The notes under the pieces were generated by a model. The model was not told the origin of the DNA and did no database searches. It saw only the letters and a list, made by a program, of their open reading frames with translations. A DNA stretch of 64,000 bases from Streptomyces griseorubiginosus (GTDB taxonomy: Bacteria > Actinomycetota > Actinomycetes > Streptomycetales > Streptomycetaceae). Where the stretch lies: NCBI RefSeq assembly GCF_001514195.1, contig NZ_KQ948738.1:397207-461206 (forward strand). The letters are read 5' to 3'. The stretch's first letter is position 1, and each line of letters begins with the position of its first letter. Positions 32,986 through 43,400 of the stretch are shown here, piece after piece. The position numbers and the translations under genes were made by a program.

Positions 32986-33156
32986 ACACAGCCGGACCCC
33001 GGCACCCCCCACCCCCACTCGTACCAGAGCCGCCGCACCCGCCCCGATCCCCACGACGGAGGCCGCTCCGTCCTTCCGCAGGTCACGCAGTCGAACCGGT
33101 CGACGACGGAGGCGGGCGGACGGACGCCGCCTCCCCCGACGATTGAGGTCGCACTC

Positions 33157-36100
33157 ATGCCATCCGCTGACAGATCCGCGCGCCGTCGAGCCCCGGCCGC
33201 CATGGCGCTGGCCCTCGGCGCGGGCCTGCTGGCCGCACCCGCCGTCCCCGCGCAGGCCGCCGAACCGCCGGGGCCCGTCGCCCGTTACACCTTCGACCAG
33301 GACGACCTCGCCTCCGGGAAGATCGCCGACAGTTCCGGCAACGGTCTGACGGCGAGTCTGGTGAACGGCACCACCGCCCGGTCCGTCGCGGGCGCCGACG
33401 GCGGCCGGGCGCTGGCCCTGCCCGGCGGGGCGCCCACCTCCGACGGCGCGTACGTCCGGCTGCCCCGCGAGGTGGTCGGCGACGCGAGCGACCTGACCGT
33501 CTCCGCCCGGGTGAAGTGGAGCGGGGACACCTCGCCCTGGCAGCGGATCTTCGACCTGGGCACCGACACCTCCCGGTACCTCTTCAGCACCCCGTACAAC
33601 GGCAGCGGGCTGTTCCAGACCTCCGTCACCACGGGTGGAGGCGGCGGCGAGACCCAGGTCCGCGGCTACGCTCCGCTGCCCGCCGACGGCTGGCGGACGG
33701 TCACCGTCACCCTCGACACCGCCGCCGGCCGGCTCACCACCTACCTCGACGGGGTGGCGGTGTCCTCCGCCGCGACCGCGATCAAGGCCAAGGACCTGCT
33801 GAGCGGTTCGGCGACCGCGGCCGGCTACATAGGCAAGTCCCTCTACCCGGACCCGCTGCTCAAGGGCGCCGTCGACGACTTCACGGTGTGGCACACCGCG
33901 CTCAGCGCCGATCAGGTGGCCGGCCTGGTCGGGACCGTGCCGAGCCTCCAGGACCTCTCGACGACGTCCTTCGACGTCCGGACGACCGACGGAACCGCCC
34001 CGTCGCTCCCGGCCGCCGTCCGCGCCACCTTCTCGGACGGCTACGACCGCGACACGGCCATCGTCTGGGACGCCGTACCGCCCGAGAAGTACGCCAAACC
34101 GGGGACCTTCACCGTGGCCGGGACCGCGGCCGGACGGGCGGTGCGGGCGACGGTGACCGTGGTCCGCGAGGGCCAGCTCACCGTGGACCTGGGCTCGGAC
34201 ACCGGGGCGTTCCACGGCGGCGCCTCCGGCACCCTGTACGGCGTGTACGGACCGGACGTGCCCACCAACAACCTCATCGAGGGCATGGGCCTGCGCACGG
34301 TCTCCACCAAGGCCCAGGACGGGCCGCAACATCCCGGCGCCGACGCGCTGGACGTGGTGAAGCCGCTGGCCGACTCCACCGACGGCGATGTGTACATCTA
34401 CATGACCGACATCCACCGCGGCTTCCCCTACGAGTGGCCGGGCGACACCCCCGCGCAGAAGGTGAAGCTGTACGAGGAGAAGATCGCCAAGCAGGTCGAC
34501 CAGGTCCTCCAGCTGCCGAAGCAGTACCAGGACAACATCGTCTTCGTGCCGTTCAACGAGCCCGAGGGCAACATGTTCGGTACCGGGCAGTGGAGTTACA
34601 ACAGGGTCAGCTGGCTGACCGACCCGGACGACTACTTCGCGGCCTGGGACTCCGCGTACAAGCTCATCAAGGCGAGGATGCCCGAGGCGCGGATCGCCGG
34701 GCCCAACACCAGTGTCCTGTACGACCAGGTGAAGGGCTTCCTCACCCACGCCCTGGCCGCCGGCACCCTCCCGGACGTCATCACCTGGCACGAGCTGAGC
34801 CACCCGGAGGCGGTGCGCGCCAGCGTGGCCAAGTACCGCGTGTGGGAGAAGGAGTTGTTCAAGGGCACCGCCCGCGAGGGCACGCAACTACCCGTCAACA
34901 TCAACGAGTACGCCTTCAACTACCACACCTCGGTCCCCGGCCAGATGATCCAGTGGGTGTCCGCGATCGAGGAGTCCAAGGTGGACGCCGACATCGCGTA
35001 CTGGAACATCGACGGCAACCTCTCCGACTCCGCGGTGCAGTCGAACCGGGGCAACGGCCAGTGGTGGCTGCTGAACTCGTACGCCTCGATGAGCGGCCAC
35101 ACCGTCTCGGTGATCCCGCCGTTCCCCGGCCAGAACTACACCATGCAGGGCGTGGCCACCCTGGACGAGAAGAAGAAGCAGGCCAGGCTGCTCTTCGGCG
35201 GCTCGAACGGCAAGGGCCACATCACCTTCTCGGGCGTGCCGAAGAAGCTGTTCGGCACGAGCGTGCACGCCTGGGTGCGCGAGATCGAGTGGAGCGGGCA
35301 GGTCGGCGACAACTCCGGTCCGAAGCTGCTCACCGAGCGGAACCTGAAGGTCGCGGACGACGGCACGGTCACCGTCGACTTCGGCGACGGCACGCTCCCG
35401 GCGCTGAAGGAGTCCTCGGCGTACGAGATCGTCCTGAGCCCGGCCGGCAAGGCGAAGGGCACACAGACCGCGCCGGTGCGCTGGCAGGGTTCCTACGAGG
35501 CGGAGGACGCGGCACACACCGGGTCGGGCTACTCCAAGAACGGTCCCGAGGGCTCGACGTCGGACGTGTCGAAGTTCTACACCTCCGGCGGGTACGACGT
35601 GGGCGGGCTGCGCACCGGCTCGGACGTCACGCTCGACTTCCCGGTGGACGTGCCGGAGGACGGCACCTACGACCTGAGCGTCTTCGCCAACTCCCTCAAC
35701 ACCTTCGACAAGGTGAAGGAGCAGGGACCCACCAACGTCTTCCTGCGCGTGGACGGCCAGTCCGCCGGCGAGCAGGAGCTGTACCTGCCGCTCGGCTACA
35801 AGTGGGTGGTGTGGGACCACACCGACACCAAGGTGCATCTCACCAAGGGCAGGCACACCCTGACGCTCGCCGCGAGGAGCCTCGACGGCAAGCGCGTGAC
35901 GAAGGGTGACGCCATCGTGGACCGGCTCACGCTGTCCCTGCCGGACGCCTCCGCCGACACCCGGGTGTACGAGGGCGAGTTGGCCTGGCTGGGCGGTGGG
36001 GCGCAGGCGGTGTACGACCTGCCGCAGCGGGCGGCCACCGGCTCGGGCGCGGCCCGGCTCGCGAAGGGCCAGACGGCCACGTTCTGGGTCTACTCCCCCG

Positions 36101-36807
36101 CCGACCGGGAGGCCACGCTCAGGGTCGACACCCTCGGCGGCGCGGACGGCCGGGTCTCGGTGAACGGACACGAGGTGCTGCGCCTGGCCAAGGACCGGCG
36201 GACGGTGGCGGTGTCCCTCTCCGGAGGCGTCAACAAGGTGACGGTGACCGGCGGTTCGGCCCCGACGCTCCTCGACCGGCTGACGGTCACCCCGACCGAG
36301 GGCGCGCTGCCGGTGCGGACCTACGAGGCCCAGGACGCCCGGCTCGCGGGCACCGCTTCCCTCACCTCGCTGTCCCTGGCGACCGACGGCACGGCGATCA
36401 CCGGCGTCGGCGGCGACCCGGGCAACGGCAACACCGCGACCTTCGACGTCACCGCGGACAAGGCGGGCCTGTACGCGCTGCGGGTGCGCTACTCCAACCC
36501 CGAGCAGTCGGAGGCCACCCACTACAACCCGGACCCGCTGGCCCGGCACGCGGACATCTCCGTCAACGGCGGCGCGGGCCGGCGGGTCGGCTTCCCGCAC
36601 ACCTTCCACCAGAACGACTTCTGGGAGCTGACCGTGCCGGTCACCTTGAAGAAGGGACTGAACACGATCTCCTTCCGCTCCGAGGAACTGCCCAACTTCG
36701 ACGGCACGACCTACGCGTCGGACACCTTCCCCGGGGTGCTGCTGCGCTCCCGGTACGCACCGCTGATCGACCGGATCGCGGTGGCGCCGTACGCACGGGA
36801 GAGGTGA
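33157..36807 (+). CDS. Large secreted multidomain glycoside hydrolase (clan GH-A-like, with LamG and CBM modules)
   Basis: A 1216-residue exported enzyme. A Sec signal with an Arg-rich start ends near AQA-AEPPG (residue ~35). Then come a LamG/concanavalin-like domain (about 40-250, PVARYTFDQDD...), a Big_4-like bacterial Ig-like domain (ATFSDGYDRDTAIVWD...), and a TIM-barrel catalytic domain with the acid/base motif VFVPFNEPEGNMF and a likely nucleophile in NINEYAF. Several beta-sandwich carbohydrate-binding modules (YEAEDA..., YEGELAW..., YEAQDARLA...) follow. NEP and the later Glu fit a retaining clan A enzyme such as GH39-like, but the substrate is not clear. It is divergent from the LacI gene and probably feeds the importer. 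Confidence 0.82.
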   Translation: MPSADRSARRRAPAAMALALGAGLLAAPAVPAQAAEPPGPVARYTFDQDDLASGKIADSSGNGLTASLVNGTTARSVAGADGGRALALPGGAPTSDGAYVRLPREVVGDASDLTVSARVKWSGDTSPWQRIFDLGTDTSRYLFSTPYNGSGLFQTSVTTGGGGGETQVRGYAPLPADGWRTVTVTLDTAAGRLTTYLDGVAVSSAATAIKAKDLLSGSATAAGYIGKSLYPDPLLKGAVDDFTVWHTALSADQVAGLVGTVPSLQDLSTTSFDVRTTDGTAPSLPAAVRATFSDGYDRDTAIVWDAVPPEKYAKPGTFTVAGTAAGRAVRATVTVVREGQLTVDLGSDTGAFHGGASGTLYGVYGPDVPTNNLIEGMGLRTVSTKAQDGPQHPGADALDVVKPLADSTDGDVYIYMTDIHRGFPYEWPGDTPAQKVKLYEEKIAKQVDQVLQLPKQYQDNIVFVPFNEPEGNMFGTGQWSYNRVSWLTDPDDYFAAWDSAYKLIKARMPEARIAGPNTSVLYDQVKGFLTHALAAGTLPDVITWHELSHPEAVRASVAKYRVWEKELFKGTAREGTQLPVNINEYAFNYHTSVPGQMIQWVSAIEESKVDADIAYWNIDGNLSDSAVQSNRGNGQWWLLNSYASMSGHTVSVIPPFPGQNYTMQGVATLDEKKKQARLLFGGSNGKGHITFSGVPKKLFGTSVHAWVREIEWSGQVGDNSGPKLLTERNLKVADDGTVTVDFGDGTLPALKESSAYEIVLSPAGKAKGTQTAPVRWQGSYEAEDAAHTGSGYSKNGPEGSTSDVSKFYTSGGYDVGGLRTGSDVTLDFPVDVPEDGTYDLSVFANSLNTFDKVKEQGPTNVFLRVDGQSAGEQELYLPLGYKWVVWDHTDTKVHLTKGRHTLTLAARSLDGKRVTKGDAIVDRLTLSLPDASADTRVYEGELAWLGGGAQAVYDLPQRAATGSGAARLAKGQTATFWVYSPADREATLRVDTLGGADGRVSVNGHEVLRLAKDRRTVAVSLSGGVNKVTVTGGSAPTLLDRLTVTPTEGALPVRTYEAQDARLAGTASLTSLSLATDGTAITGVGGDPGNGNTATFDVTADKAGLYALRVRYSNPEQSEATHYNPDPLARHADISVNGGAGRRVGFPHTFHQNDFWELTVPVTLKKGLNTISFRSEELPNFDGTTYASDTFPGVLLRSRYAPLIDRIAVAPYARER

Positions 36808-36844
36808 CGGCGGCCTTCTGACCCCGGCCCTGGGGGCGAGGCTC

Positions 36845-37882
36845 TCAGGGCCCGGGCGGCGGTGCCGTCGAGGCGCGTACGACGAGTTCGACCGGCGGTT
36901 CGCTCGCCGGGGCCGGCTCGGCGTCCGGTTCCTCGATGGCCCGGACCAGCAGGCGGAGCCCTTCGTGCGCCACGGCGTCGAAGGGCTGACGCACGGTGGT
37001 CAGCGGCGGGGTGACATAGGCGGAGACGGGAGTGTCGTCGAAGCCGACGACGCTCACGTCCTCCGGCACCCGCAGGCCCGCTTCCAGCAGGCCGCGGACC
37101 AGGCCGATGGCCATGTCGTCGTTGGCGGCGAACACCGCGGTGACCCCGCCCTCGGCGGCGACGGTCCGGGCCGCCGCGTAGCCGGACGCGGCCGACCAGT
37201 CGCCCTCGATGACGGCGGGCTGCTCGCGGTCGTGGGCCGCGAGCGCCGTCCGCCAGCCCTGGAGCCGGTCCCGGGCGGCGAACCACCGTTGTGGACCGGC
37301 CAGATGATGGACCGTCGCATGACCTAGTTCCAGCAGGTGTTCGGTGGCCGCGCGGGCCAGTGACTCGGCGCCGACTCCCACGGCCACGGTCCGCGCACCG
37401 CCGAAGGTCGCGGGCGCTCCGAGGACCAGGACCGGCACGCCCACGTCGAGCGCCACCGAGCCCTCGTCGATCGGTTCGGACACCACGATGCCGTCCACGC
37501 CCTGGGCGAGGAGCGAGTCCACGGCTCCGGCGACGCCCGCCGGATCGCCCTCCAGCGTGTTGACGACGCGGAGCGCGTACCCCGCGTCGCGGGCGGCCCG
37601 TTCGATGCCGATGAGCAGGGAGGCGGGGCCGTAGAGGGCGGTGCCGAGGGTGACCACGCCGATCGAGCGGGTGCGCCCCGTGGCCAGGGCGCGGGCCGCG
37701 GTGTTCAGCCGGTAGCCGAGTTCCTCCGCGGCTTCCAGCACCCGCGCCCGCACGTCCGCCGACACATAGCGCTCGCCGTTGAAGACCCGGGAGACGGTCT
37801 TCTGCGAGACACCGGCCCGCTGGGCGACGTCCACGGCACGGGGTGCGCCGGGACTCCCGCCCTGTCCTGCCACTGGCGTCAT
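36845..37882 (-). CDS. LacI-family transcriptional regulator
   Basis: A 345-residue LacI/GalR protein. The helix-turn-helix is AVDVAQRAGVSQKTVSRVFNGERYVSADVRARV, with the hinge TAARALATGRTRSIGVV and the C-terminal AVFAANDDMAIG...VVGFDDTPVSAYVTPPLTTVRQP, which are standard for the family. ATG 37882 is preceded by GGGAGA; an in-frame GTG three bases earlier is possible. It converges with the secreted glycoside hydrolase and diverges from purU. I see no clear palindrome for it in the window. Confidence 0.92.
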   Translation of the reverse strand: MTPVAGQGGSPGAPRAVDVAQRAGVSQKTVSRVFNGERYVSADVRARVLEAAEELGYRLNTAARALATGRTRSIGVVTLGTALYGPASLLIGIERAARDAGYALRVVNTLEGDPAGVAGAVDSLLAQGVDGIVVSEPIDEGSVALDVGVPVLVLGAPATFGGARTVAVGVGAESLARAATEHLLELGHATVHHLAGPQRWFAARDRLQGWRTALAAHDREQPAVIEGDWSAASGYAAARTVAAEGGVTAVFAANDDMAIGLVRGLLEAGLRVPEDVSVVGFDDTPVSAYVTPPLTTVRQPFDAVAHEGLRLLVRAIEEPDAEPAPASEPPVELVVRASTAPPPGP

Positions 37883-38022
37883 CACTGTCTCCCGAGGTCC
37901 GGTGGCTCAGATCCTAACCGGGGTGCACAGCAGCCCCACGACGGCCGGCACCCTCGGCGTACCGCTTCCGCAGCACTCCACCCCTGGGCCCCTTGACCGC
38001 GAGGCGCCGCTGCCGCGAGCAT

Positions 38023-38058
38023 GTTGCGTATCAGTCGCACTGTTGCGTAATACGCAGC
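38023..38058 (+). promoter_or_regulatory. Paired IclR-type operator before purU
   Basis: GTTGCGTAATACGCAGC (38042-38058) has a perfect TGCGTAATACGCA core and fits GTTGC-N6-CGCAAC. A weaker copy begins 19 bp earlier (GTTGCGTATCA, 38023). The site lies 16 bp upstream of the purU GTG, overlapping the expected promoter. Confidence 0.72.
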
Positions 38059-38073
38059 CTTCGGGAGGACTCA

Positions 38074-38946
38074 GTGTCTCTTCGACCCCAACCCGACCGC
38101 GAGTTCGTCCTCACCCTCTCCTGCCCCGACCGCTCCGGACTGGTCCACGCCGTCAGCGGCTTCCTCGTCCGGCACTCCGGGAACATCCGGGAGAGCCAGC
38201 AGTTCGACGACCGGCTTCAGGACCGCTTCTTCATGCGCGTCCACTTCGACGTCTCCGACCCGGCCACCTCCCTGGAGACGCTGCGCTCCGGTTTCGCCCC
38301 GGTCGCCGAGGCGTACCGGATCACCTGGCAGCTGCACAACGCGTCGACGCCGACCCGCACCCTGATCATGGTGTCCAAGTTCGGCCACTGCCTGAACGAC
38401 CTGCTCTTCCGGTGGCGCACCGGCGCACTGAACATCGAGGTGCCGGCGATCGTCTCCAACCACCCCGACTTCGCGCCGCTCGCCGAGAGCTACGGCATCC
38501 CCTTCCACCATGTGCCGGTGACCCCGGAGACCAAGCCCGAGGCGGAGGCGCGGCTGCTGGAGCTCGTGGAGCGGCTGGACGTCGACCTGGTGGTCCTCGC
38601 CCGCTACATGCAGATCCTCTCCAACGACCTGTGCAAGCAGCTGGAGGGCCGGGCGATCAACATCCACCACTCGTTCCTGCCGAGCTTCAAGGGCGCCCGC
38701 CCCTACGTCCAGGCGCACGAGCGGGGCGTCAAGCTGGTCGGGGCCACCGCTCACTACGTCACCCCCGACCTCGACGAGGGGCCCATCATCGAGCAGGACG
38801 TGATGCGGGTGAGCCACGCGCAGAGTCCCGAGACCCTGGTCACCCTGGGCCGGGACGTGGAGGCGCAGGTCCTCGCCCGGGCCGTGGAGTGGCACAGCCA
38901 GAGCCGGGTCATGATCAACGGTCGGCGCACGGTGGTCTTCCGCTGA
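38074..38946 (+). CDS. purU: Formyltetrahydrofolate deformylase
   Basis: A 290-residue protein with an N-terminal ACT-type domain (FVLTLSCPDRSGLVHAVSGFL) and a C-terminal formyltransferase-fold domain (MVSKFGHCLNDLLFRWRTG, VLARYMQILS, INIHHSFLPSFKGARPYVQA). The catalytic Asn, His and Asp occur in the INIHHSFLP and TPDLDEGP segments. It hydrolyses 10-formyl-THF to formate and THF. GTG 38074 follows GGGAGGAC. Here it probably recycles THF loaded with one-carbon units by dimethylglycine and sarcosine oxidation. An IclR-type palindrome precedes it. Confidence 0.95.
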   Translation: MSLRPQPDREFVLTLSCPDRSGLVHAVSGFLVRHSGNIRESQQFDDRLQDRFFMRVHFDVSDPATSLETLRSGFAPVAEAYRITWQLHNASTPTRTLIMVSKFGHCLNDLLFRWRTGALNIEVPAIVSNHPDFAPLAESYGIPFHHVPVTPETKPEAEARLLELVERLDVDLVVLARYMQILSNDLCKQLEGRAINIHHSFLPSFKGARPYVQAHERGVKLVGATAHYVTPDLDEGPIIEQDVMRVSHAQSPETLVTLGRDVEAQVLARAVEWHSQSRVMINGRRTVVFR

Positions 38947-38951
38947 CCTGT

Positions 38952-38968
38952 GTTGCCTCTTTCGCATA
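38952..38968 (+). promoter_or_regulatory. IclR-type operator before the iclR gene
   Basis: GTTGCCTCTTTCGCATA matches GTTGC-N6-CGCAAC at 9 of 11 fixed positions and lies 10 bp upstream of the regulator's ATG. A faint second copy may start 19 bp later over the start codon. This suggests autoregulation. Confidence 0.55.
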
Positions 38969-38978
38969 TGGTTCCGCC

Positions 38979-39770
38979 ATGAGCAGCAACGGCACCGAGT
39001 CCGCGGGGGCGTCCGGCGGCGGTGTGCAGTCCGTGGACCGGGCTGTCACCGTGCTGGAGATCCTGGCCCAGCGCGGCGAGGCAGGCGTCAGTGAAGTGGC
39101 CGACGCCATCGACGTCCACAAGTCCACCGCGTTCCGCCTGCTCGGCGCGCTGGAGGCGCACGGGATGGTCGAGCAGGAGGGCGAGCGCGGGAAGTACCGG
39201 CTCGGCTTCGGCATCGTGCGGCTGGCCGGCGCGGTCACCGGCCGCATCGACGTCACCAAGCACGGGCGCGGGATCTGCGAGCGCCTCGCCGACACCCTGG
39301 GCGAGACGATGAACATCGCGGTCCTGGAGTCCCACCATGTGATCAACCTCGACCAGGTGCGCGGCCAGTCAGCGATCACCGCGCAGAACTGGGTCGGCCG
39401 GCTCACCCCGATGCACTGCACGTCGAGCGGCAAGGTCCTGCTCGCCCACCTCGACCCCAGGCGCCTGGACGAACTCGTCGCCGAGGCCGGGCTCCCCCGC
39501 ATGACGGCGCACACCCTGACGTCCCGCAAGAGCCTGGACGCGGAACTGGCCCGGGTCCGTGAGCGCGGCTACGCCATGACCGTGGAGGAGTACGAGGAGG
39601 GCCTCAACGCGATGGCCGCACCCGTGCGTTCCTCGGGCGGCGAGGTCGTCGCCGCCCTGACCGCGTCCGGGCCCGCCTTCCGCCTCACCGAGGAGCGGAT
39701 GCACGAGCTGGCCCCCCTCCTGATCGAGGGAGCGGACGAACTCAGCCGCCGGATGGGCCACTTGGGCTGA
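38979..39770 (+). CDS. IclR-family transcriptional regulator of choline/betaine-sarcosine catabolism
   Basis: A 263-residue IclR protein. The winged-helix N-terminus is VQSVDRAVTVLEILAQRGEAGVSEVADAIDVHKSTAFRLLGALEAHGMVEQ. The C-terminal effector domain has INLDQVRGQSAITAQNWVGRLTPMHCTSSGKVLLA and GYAMTVEEYEEGLNAMAAPV. It sits between purU and the convergent sarcosine oxidase operon. Palindromes of one type occur before purU, itself, the dimethylglycine dehydrogenase gene, betB and betA, so it is the natural regulator of the island. The effector may be a betaine, a demethylated product or a one-carbon metabolite. Confidence 0.9.
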   Translation: MSSNGTESAGASGGGVQSVDRAVTVLEILAQRGEAGVSEVADAIDVHKSTAFRLLGALEAHGMVEQEGERGKYRLGFGIVRLAGAVTGRIDVTKHGRGICERLADTLGETMNIAVLESHHVINLDQVRGQSAITAQNWVGRLTPMHCTSSGKVLLAHLDPRRLDELVAEAGLPRMTAHTLTSRKSLDAELARVRERGYAMTVEEYEEGLNAMAAPVRSSGGEVVAALTASGPAFRLTEERMHELAPLLIEGADELSRRMGHLG

Positions 39771-39777
39771 CGCGCCG

Positions 39778-39823
39778 TCAAAAGATCTGCCGGCGCTCCG
39801 TCAAGAGATCTGCCGGCGCTCGG
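39778..39823 (-). repeat. Duplicated 23-bp segment spanning the soxG stop codon
   Basis: Units 39778-39800 and 39801-39823 differ at two positions; a partial third begins at 39824. On the minus strand each unit ends in TGA. The unit starting at 39801 is the real coding end, and the other is an extra copy downstream, facing the end of the iclR gene. Confidence 0.85.
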
Positions 39824-40469
39824 TCAAGAGGTCCGGGCCCGTCCACTCCACGGCCGCGTCCACCAACCAGTCGGCGAGATAGCCGGCGAAGGACGAACGC
39901 ACCAGCACCCAGAACCCGCTGCTGGGCTCGTCGCGGGCGACCAGCACCACCTGGGTGCGCCCCAGCGTGGTCTGGGCGCAGCGTCCGGCCCTGAAGGCAC
40001 GCGGGTGCAGGTCCAGGGAACAGCCGTGGGCCAGCAGATCGCGGGCCCGGGGTCCCGAGACCAGCAGGGTGGTGCGCTGCGCGGACACGTCCACGACGGA
40101 CACCGGCTCGTCACCGCCGGCCTCGCGGATACGGCTCTCCATGTCCCTGCGGCCGGGCGGCCCCACCACGAGCCACTCGTCGGGGCCGAGCCACAGCGCG
40201 GTGAGCTCCCCGGCGCGTACGACGGTGTCGGGCTCCACGGGCAGGGTGAGCCCGAGCGCCAGCCCGACCGCGTCGGCCGCCGCGCCCTTGGGGTCGAGGC
40301 GCACGTCGAGCTGGGTCAGGAAGGGCAGCTCCGCCAGCCGGACCGCGCCCCCAGAGGCACGGGTCACGGCGGCCAGGCGCTCCCGCGCCTGCTCCAGCGG
40401 GCTGCGGAGCGGGGCGGTGGTCGGGGCGGTTCCGGCCATCGCGGCGGTCGGGGCGGCGGTGTCAGCCAT
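39801..40469 (-). CDS. soxG: Sarcosine oxidase gamma subunit
   Basis: A 222-residue protein of the heterotetrameric sarcosine oxidase gamma family. Recognisable parts are RLAELPFLTQLDVRLDP, LWLGPDEWLVVGPPG, VSVVDVSAQRTTLLVSGPRARDLLAHGCSLDLHP and FWVLVRSSFAGYLADWLVDA. Its GcvT-like fold helps assemble the enzyme. The ATG at 40469 overlaps the end of the delta-alpha gene by 8 bp, so it is the last gene of the sox operon. The 3' end is duplicated (39778-39823). Confidence 0.92.
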   Translation of the reverse strand: MADTAAPTAAMAGTAPTTAPLRSPLEQARERLAAVTRASGGAVRLAELPFLTQLDVRLDPKGAAADAVGLALGLTLPVEPDTVVRAGELTALWLGPDEWLVVGPPGRRDMESRIREAGGDEPVSVVDVSAQRTTLLVSGPRARDLLAHGCSLDLHPRAFRAGRCAQTTLGRTQVVLVARDEPSSGFWVLVRSSFAGYLADWLVDAAVEWTGPDLLTERRQIS

Positions 40470-43400
40470 CGCGGCGGGCTCCCTCGGGGTCGTAGAGGAC
40501 GGGGCTTGCGACGGTCACCGGGACCAGCCGGTCGCCGACGGGGGCGTAGAGCCGCTCGCCGACCCGCTCCCGGCCGCCCTTGATCAGGGCGAGGGCGAAG
40601 GTCCGGCCGAGGGCCGCGCTGCGGTAGCTGGAGGTGACATGGCCGAGCATCGGGACGGGCGGCGCGGGCAGCACGCTGTCGGCGACCAGCTGGGTGCCCT
40701 CGGGCAGGAGGGTGCCCGGCTCCTCGGGGAGCAGGCCGACGAGGTGCTTGCGGTCGGGGCGGACGGTGTCGGCGCGGGCGTAGGAGCGCTTGCCGATGAA
40801 GTCGGGCTTCTTCTTGGACACCGCCCAGCTCATGCCGAGGTCGTGCGGGGTGACGGTGCCGTCGGTGTCCTGGCCGATGATCGGGTAGCCCTTCTCGGCG
40901 CGCAGGACGTGCATGGTCTCGGTGCCGTACGGGGTGATGCCGTACGGGGCCCCGGCCTCGGCCAGCGCCTCCCACAGGGTGCGGGCCTGCCACGGCGACA
41001 CGTTGATCTCGTAGGCGAGTTCGCCGGAGAAGCTGATCCGGCACAAGCGCGCCTCGATGCCCGCGACGGGGGTCTCGCGCCAGGCCATGAAGGGGAAGTC
41101 GTCGTTCGCGACCGCCAGTTCGGGCGCGAGGGAGCCGAGGACCGCGCGGGACCTCGGCCCGACCAGGGCGACGGTGGCCCACTGCTCGGTGACCGAGGTG
41201 CAGTGCACCCGCAGCTCCGGCCACTCCGTCTGGAGCCACTCCTCCATCCAGTCCAGTACGGCCGCCGCGTGGCCGGTGGTCGTGGTGACCAGGAAGCGGT
41301 CGGGGGCGAGACGGATGACGGTGCCGTCGTCGAAGACCATGCCGTCCAGCCGGCACATCACGCCGTAGCGGATCATGCCGACCTTCAGGGTGGACATCAT
41401 GTTGGTGTAGAGGCGGTCCAGGAACACGGCCGCGTCCGGGCCCTGTACGTCGATCTTGCCGAGGGTGGAGGCGTCCATGAAGGCCACGCCCTCGCGGGCG
41501 GCGGCGCACTCGCGCAGGACGGCCGCCGTCATGTCCTCGCCGTCGCGCGGGTAGTACCAGGGGCGCTTCCACTGGCCGACGTTCTCGAAGCGGGCGCCGT
41601 GCTCGACGTGCCACTCGTGCAGGGCGGTCGTACGCACCGGGTCGTGCAGGGCGCCCCGGTCGCGGCCCGCGAGCGCGGCGAAGGAGACGGGTGTGTACGG
41701 GGGCCGGAAGGTCGTGGTGCCGAGCGCGGAGACGTCCACGCCGAGCAGTTCGGCGACGACCCCGCTGGCGAGGACGCCGGAGGTCTTGCCCTGGTCGTTG
41801 GCGGTACCGGCCGTGGTGTAGCGCTTGGTGTGCTCCACCGAGCGCATGCCGGCGCCGGTGGCGCGGGCCAGGTCGTCCACGGTGACGTCGCGTTGCAGGT
41901 CGACGAAGCGGGGGGCGCCCTCGCGGCCCGGGACGGTGAAGACCTGCATGGGCGGGGTCGGCCGGGGCGGTGCGGGCACCTGCGGGAGCACGGGGGTCCG
42001 GGCGGTGTAGCCCTCGGCCTCGACCGCTCGGGCTCCGGCGGCGGCGCCCTGGTCGAGGATCTCGCGCAGGTCCCACACGCCGTTCGCGGCGCCCGCGACC
42101 TCGACGGCCTGACGACAGGAGTCCGGGACGAAGGTGCCGAGCGTCTCGTCGTGGCGCAGGGTGCCGCCCGCCTGGCTGAACAGGTGGGCCACCGGGTTCC
42201 AGCCGCCGGAGACGAGGAGCAGGTCGGCGGCGAACTCCCGCTGCCCCACAGTCGTTCCGTACGGGGCGACGGTCACCGCGGTGAGGCGCGCCTCGCCCTC
42301 GGTGCCGGTGACGGCGTGGCCGGGCAGCACCTCGATGCCGGCCTCGCGGGCGCGGTCGGCCCACTCCCCCGGCTCGGGACGGGTGTCGACGATCGCCGCC
42401 ACCGCCACGCCGGCCGCGTGCAGGTCCAGCGCCGCCGCGTACGCGCTGTCGTTGGTGGTGAACACCACCGCGTGGCGACCGGGCAGAACGCCGTACCGGT
42501 TGAGGTGGGCGCGGGCCGAGGCGGCCAGCATCACTCCGGGACGGTCGTTGTCGGCGAAGGCGAGGGAGCGTTCGTGGGCGCCGGTGGCGAGGACGACGCG
42601 GCGGGCGCGGATGCGGTGGACGCGTTCGCGGGAGACGTGCGCGGGGGCGTCCGCGCCGAGGTGGTTGGTGCGGCGCTCGACGGCGAGGAGGTGGTTGTCG
42701 TCGTAGTGGCCGAAGACGGTGGTGCGGCGCAGCACGCGGACGTCGGGGGTGGCTTCGAGGAGGGCCGTGGTCGCCGCGGCCCAGTCGAGGTGTTCGGCCG
42801 TGCCCAACAGGACCCCGCCGGGCTCCGGTTGGTCGTCGGCGAGGACGACCCGGGCGCCGCTGCCCGCTGCCGCGGCGGCTGCCGCGAGGCCGGCCGGGCC
42901 GGCGCCGACGATCAGGACGTCGCAGTGGGTGTGGACGGCGTCGTAGCGGGCGGGGTCGGGGGTGGTGGCGAGGCGGCCCTGGCCGGGGAGGCCGTTCGCT
43001 ACGAGGCCGTCGTGGAGTTCGACGGTGGTCGCGGGGAGCATCGGCTCGGGGAAGGGTTCTTCGATCTGGACGACCGCGTTGGGTTCTTCGGCGCCGGCGG
43101 AGAAGATGCCTCTTGGGCGGCCGAGTTTGATGCTGGTGCCGGTTTGGATGATGCCGTTGGCGAGGAGGGCGGAGGCGAGGGTGTCGCCCTTGTAGCCCTG
43201 GTATGCGGTGCCGTCGAAGGTGAAGGTGAGGGGTTGGTCGCGGGCGATGCGGCCTCGGGTGGGGTGGCGGTGGGGGGTTTCTTCGCCCCCGCCGCCCCTA
43301 CCCGTCCCATATCCAGGGGCTGCCGCCCCTTCGCCCCCGCTTCCAGGGGCTCCGCCCCCGGACCCCCGCTCCTCAAACGCCGGAGGGGCTGAAGATGCCG

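Noticed and set aside
36808..36844. Hairpin between the secreted hydrolase and the LacI gene
   Set aside because: Only a 7-bp imperfect stem that overlaps the LacI stop codon, so too weak to call a terminator.
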